A stretch of 64,000 bases of DNA, from assembly GCF_005280195.1 (NCBI RefSeq), contig NZ_SZPR01000012.1, positions 124,001 to 188,000 of the forward strand, in the 5' to 3' direction. Below, piece after piece: positions 61,608-64,000 of this stretch. Under the pieces are notes generated by a model that made no database searches, was not told the origin of the DNA, and saw only the letters and a list, made by a program, of their open reading frames with translations. Source of the DNA: Streptomyces galbus. GTDB lineage: Bacteria; Actinomycetota; Actinomycetes; Streptomycetales; Streptomycetaceae. The translations under genes and the position numbers were made by a program. Position 1 is the first letter of the stretch, and the number at the start of each line of letters is the position of its first letter.

Positions 61608-61852
61608 CGCCACAGCGGCCAGCAGGGACGGGGGTGCGTTCGCCCGGCGTCACCAGCCGTATGCGGGGGTCGGTCAGGCGCGCCGTCACCGCCTCCCGGT
61701 CCTCGGCCAGCAGCAGGTACTCGCTCCCTATGACCTTGGCCGTGCTGTCGTCACCGTCGCGCTGGACGCCCGTGAACACCCTTGTCCCTGCTCCGTCCGC
61801 GACGGGGTGATGCCTGTTCGGGGCGCACCGACACCGGCTAGTGCGACCAGGG
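61608..61852 (-). other. unidentified open frame, possible gene fragment
   Basis: On the minus strand an open frame reads TAKVIGSEYLLLAEDREAVT then ARLTDPRIRLVTPGERTPV, which is protein-like in composition. It has no credible start, and it runs into the regulator's 3' end. It may be a remnant; I cannot name the family. Confidence 0.3.
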
Positions 61853-62311
61853 TCATGCCAGGGGGATGCAGGCGTGGACGCGTTTGCCGCCTGGTACACG
61901 TTCTGCTTGGAACCGTGAACACAGGGCTGTCACAATCTCGATGCCGTGGCCGCCGATGCGGCGGGGGTCGCGGGGCAGGCGTGTGGGGAGCTGAGCGCTG
62001 GTGTCCCAGACGGTCACCTCCACTTCATGCTTGGTGCAGGTGAGGTCGAGCAGCCGGGGGCCGTCGTCGTGACGTGTGGCGTTGGTGATCAGCTCACTGA
62101 CGACAAGCATGACGTCGCCGGCGGTCCGGTCCGACAGCATGCCGGTGCGGCGGGAGATGTCCGCCAGGAAGTCATGGGTCAGATCGCGGGCGACCGCGAT
62201 GCTGTCGGGGACGTCGTCGTAGTCGGCACGCCGGTGCAGCACGACATCCGGCCTGGCGGGCAGAGGAGCGTCGATGAAGGGATAGTCGCTCACCGGCGTC
62301 TCCTCACCCAT
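61853..62311 (-). CDS. RsbW-like anti-sigma-factor ATPase
   Basis: A 152-residue HATPase_c_2 protein. The N-box is VMLVVSELITNATRHD (residues 69-84) and the G-box region is VTVWDTSAQ ... GGHGIEIVTAL. It fits Streptomyces small anti-sigma kinases that phosphorylate a STAS antagonist and bind a SigB-like factor. No sigma gene is adjacent. A divergent, damaged STAS gene starts 60 bp away and may have been its antagonist. Confidence 0.9.
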   Translation of the reverse strand: MGEETPVSDYPFIDAPLPARPDVVLHRRADYDDVPDSIAVARDLTHDFLADISRRTGMLSDRTAGDVMLVVSELITNATRHDDGPRLLDLTCTKHEVEVTVWDTSAQLPTRLPRDPRRIGGHGIEIVTALCSRFQAERVPGGKRVHACIPLA

Positions 62312-62372
62312 CTCGTCCGGAACGTGTGATCACTGCCAAGTACGTGTACCCCTCAAGGGCTGGCTGTCACCC

Positions 62373-62645
62373 GGGGGCGGTGAACTCGGATCCGCCCTGT
62401 TCAGCGCGCTGCGTGTGGATCCGCTGCCCTGCCTGGTGGTCCTCGACCCCAGCGGTCTGACGTTCTGCGACTCCAGCGGCCCGAACCTCCTCCCGCGTGT
62501 CCGTCTGGAAGCCGAGGACCGATCGATCACACTCCGCCTGGTCTGCCGCGGGGCCACTGTGCTGCGCCTGTTGAGGACCACCGGCACGGACTCTCTTTCG
62601 ACTTCGGTGACAGCCCAGGGTCCCTGCAGGGGTGGACAGCCATGA
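62373..62645 (+). pseudogene. N-truncated STAS anti-sigma-factor antagonist
   Basis: The frame reads GGGELGSALFSALRVDPLPC, then LVVLDPSGLTFCDSSGPNLL, then RLEAEDRSITLRLVCRGATV, then LRLLRTTGTDSL, which is the STAS fold from helix 1 onward. The phosphorylation Ser is in DSSG. The first 25-30 residues (strand 1 with the start) are lost; the only nearby start is GTG 62415, well inside the domain. Gly-Leu after DSSG has become Gly-Pro, which would disturb the helix. It lies divergent to the RsbW-like gene, so this partner-switch pair seems broken. Confidence 0.7.
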
Positions 62646-62802
62646 GATCCCTTAAGGACTGGTCGGGGTCGCCCGGGTCAACGCGACCGCGACGCCTCAC
62701 GCGTGCGCCGTCCGGTCTCCCGGTGGCCCACTCGGCCTTCCCCTGCTGGGCGGACTCCATCTGTCCCCCTGTCACTGCTCGAGGTCGCCTACTTCACGCC
62801 GC

Positions 62803-62843
62803 ACACAGAAAATCTGTGTTGGCTGAAGTAGACATTCGATAAT
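62803..62843 (+). promoter_or_regulatory. promoter with dyad over the -35, upstream of the MerR leader
   Basis: ACACAGA (62803-62809), AAA, TCTGTGT (62813-62819) form a perfect inverted repeat. GATAAT (62838-62843) is a clear -10, and the -35 position overlaps the right arm. RNA should begin near 62850, about 660 nt before the merR-like start codon. Confidence 0.55.
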
Positions 62844-62849
62844 GGAGTG

Positions 62850-63510
62850 GTTACGGTTTCTTTCGTAGCTCAGAGAGACAGAAGGGCCTGGCAGACATGA
62901 ACTGCCAGGAAGCAGTGCGTAGTTGCAGTTCGCAGGGCGGTGCGGTGGTGGAGTTCCGGAGCCAGGGTTGTAGGACGGTGACGGGACTGACGACTGGACC
63001 GGGTGGCCCGCAGTGATCAGGGGCCGCCGTGAGCAGTACCGCAGTGGCAGTACCCGCAAGTGAAGTTCGCAGTACGCAGCAGTGCAGTCAGTGAGCGGTA
63101 CCTCGGTGAAGGCGTCGGCTGCGGACGCGCGCACCGGGAGGTTCGGCAGTGGGGTTCTGAGCCGCAGACGCAGGACGGGCTACGGGACCGGCTGCCGAAG
63201 AGTGGCGCTGTGACAGGCCACGGAGCAGGTCGCATCACCAGCAGTACCAGCAATTGAGGGAATGAACGGAGGAATTGGGCGCCATCAGGATCGCCCGGGC
63301 GGAAGTCCTGAGCCCGGGTACCGCAGGACATCGATAGTGAGGTGGTCTCCGGTCGAGCAACCGCGATCCCAGCACTCCCGGCAGCATCTCGACCGGGCGT
63401 GCGGTGACAGAAGGCCGGCGCATCAACAGGGCCGGCAGATGGTGTAGCAGTTCCTTCGGGCCCTGGCGCCGTACGGCGCCAGGGCCCTCCACGCGTTTCA
63501 GAGAGGTTCG
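62850..63510 (+). ncRNA. long structured leader RNA of the MerR-like gene
   Basis: About 660 nt without a recognisable protein. It contains an 8-bp hairpin CCTGGCAG/CTGCCAGG (62887-62909), a field rich in CAGT and GCAGT words (62900-63100), and three small open frames in order: ATG 62897-63016 (39 aa), GTG 63060-63257 (65 aa) and ATG 63262-63447 (61 aa). Their third-position GC is far lower than in neighbouring genes (about 70 percent for the second), so they are probably not real proteins. The leader ends in the strong hairpin at 63458-63487. A riboregulator or attenuator is plausible. Confidence 0.5.
63458..63487 (+). terminator. 30-bp perfect palindrome before the MerR-like start (attenuator candidate)
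   Basis: GGGCCCTGGCGCC (63458-63470), GTAC, GGCGCCAGGGCCC (63475-63487). It ends 23 bases before the ATG, and the GAGAGG ribosome site (63501-63506) follows. Formation of the hairpin could stop transcription or hinder ribosome entry. Confidence 0.7.
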
Positions 63511-63843
63511 ATGACAGCAGACGACTCGTACAGCCGTCTCGACGACGACGACTACCCCGCCTACACCATGGGCAGGGCCGCCGACATGCTCGGCACCACG
63601 CAGGGCTTCCTGCGCGCCCTCGGCGACCACCGCCTCATCACCCCCTTGCGATCCGCAGGCGGACACCGCCGCTACTCCCGCTACCAGCTGCGCATCGCCG
63701 CCCGCGCCCGGGAACTCGTCGACCAGGGAACCCCGATCGAGGCCGCCTGCCGCATCATCGTCCTCGAGGACCAGCTCGAGGAAGCCCAGCGCATCAACGC
63801 CGAATACCGCCGCAAAGCGGCCCCGCACGCAGCCGCCACCTGA
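63511..63843 (+). CDS. MerR-type helix-turn-helix protein, BldC-like
   Basis: A 110-residue protein with a single MerR-like winged helix: YTMGRAADMLGTTQGFLRAL ... HRLITPLRSAGGHRRYSRYQLRIA (residues 18-70). GGHRRY is the typical wing signature. The last 35 residues are a predicted coiled coil (IIVLEDQLEEAQRINAEYRRK) for dimerisation. It lacks an effector domain, as BldC-type developmental regulators do, though BldC itself is shorter. GAGAGG lies 4 nt upstream. Its long leader suggests post-transcriptional control. Confidence 0.9.
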   Translation: MTADDSYSRLDDDDYPAYTMGRAADMLGTTQGFLRALGDHRLITPLRSAGGHRRYSRYQLRIAARARELVDQGTPIEAACRIIVLEDQLEEAQRINAEYRRKAAPHAAAT

Positions 63844-64000
63844 CACGCGGTCCGCGATGCCGCGCCGCCCCCACACATCCGCCCTCCAAGAACATGAGCG
63901 CATGATCGCCGAAGGCACTGAGCCGCCGCTCCATGGGCAGAAGCCTCAGCCCGGGCCGGGCAACCCGCCCCGAACCTCGCGTATCCCGGCGATCGATGCG
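63844..64000. other. window end, no gene seen
   Basis: Neither strand carries a convincing coding start or RNA gene in these 157 bases. A gene may begin beyond the edge. Confidence 0.6.

Noticed and set aside
63060..63447. Two small plus-strand ORFs as real proteins
   Set aside because: Third-position GC is much lower than in flanking genes and there is no recognisable domain; they are treated as part of a leader RNA.

Overview
The window looks like a chromosomal segment of a Streptomyces or very close relative. GC is very high, with G or C at nearly every third codon position. GTG starts and ATGA/GTGA overlaps are common. It carries a hopanoid operon, a conservon (cvnABCD), a WhiB-like protein, an MmyB-type regulator, three SpoIIE-type phosphatases and many secreted glycosidases. 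No rRNA, CRISPR array, integrase or intact transposase is visible.

Region 1 (1-8191) is the 3' half of a hopanoid operon: squalene-hopene cyclase, HpnG, HpnH, DXS and HpnO, then an XRE-cupin regulator and a 44-residue membrane protein. The ispG gene expected between hpnH and dxs is reduced to a 181-bp remnant holding only its two ends. Region 2 (8224-17008) has a tyrosine phosphatase, a GH36 alpha-galactosidase, a c-di-AMP riboswitch driving a LysM-M23 cell-wall peptidase, an SGNH hydrolase, a TetR regulator beside a valine-type dehydrogenase, and a metallo-beta-lactamase-fold hydrolase. Region 3 (17369-26474) is a conservon with a GAF protein, the threonine-to-glycine pair tdh-kbl, LysR and XRE-cupin regulators, an acetyltransferase and an MmcQ/YjbR protein.

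Region 4 (26581-40121) opens with a split transketolase pair behind a textbook MerR-type promoter. A tRNA-Pro(GGG), an MmyB regulator divergent from an SDR, a SnoaL-like protein, an orphan type III polyketide synthase, a large PAS-GAF-SpoIIE-ATPase protein, a GH92 mannosidase with a LacI-like operator, an AEC transporter and an AraC regulator follow. Region 5 (40352-52442) has a Nudix-like protein, a FluG-like pair (amidohydrolase plus glutamine-synthetase-like ligase), a HAD phosphatase, a WhiB-like protein divergent from a thiolase, a TauE/SafE permease, a kinase-like protein, a MetF-like reductase, cobK and cobF, a DUF309 protein, a second identical tRNA-Pro(GGG) and an SDR.

Region 6 (52511-64000) is more worn and more unusual. 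It holds two more SpoIIE phosphatases, an RsbW-like ATPase, two broken STAS antagonist fragments, a truncated isochorismatase-family gene beside a long inverted repeat, and a compact folE, 4-TM protein, DUF2231 operon divergent from a cysteine-rich ArsR/SufR-like regulator. It ends with a BldC-like MerR protein behind a structured leader of about 660 nt. The likeliest under-described systems are this folE/DUF2231/Cys-regulator cassette, the long MerR leader, and the MerR-promoter-controlled split transketolase.
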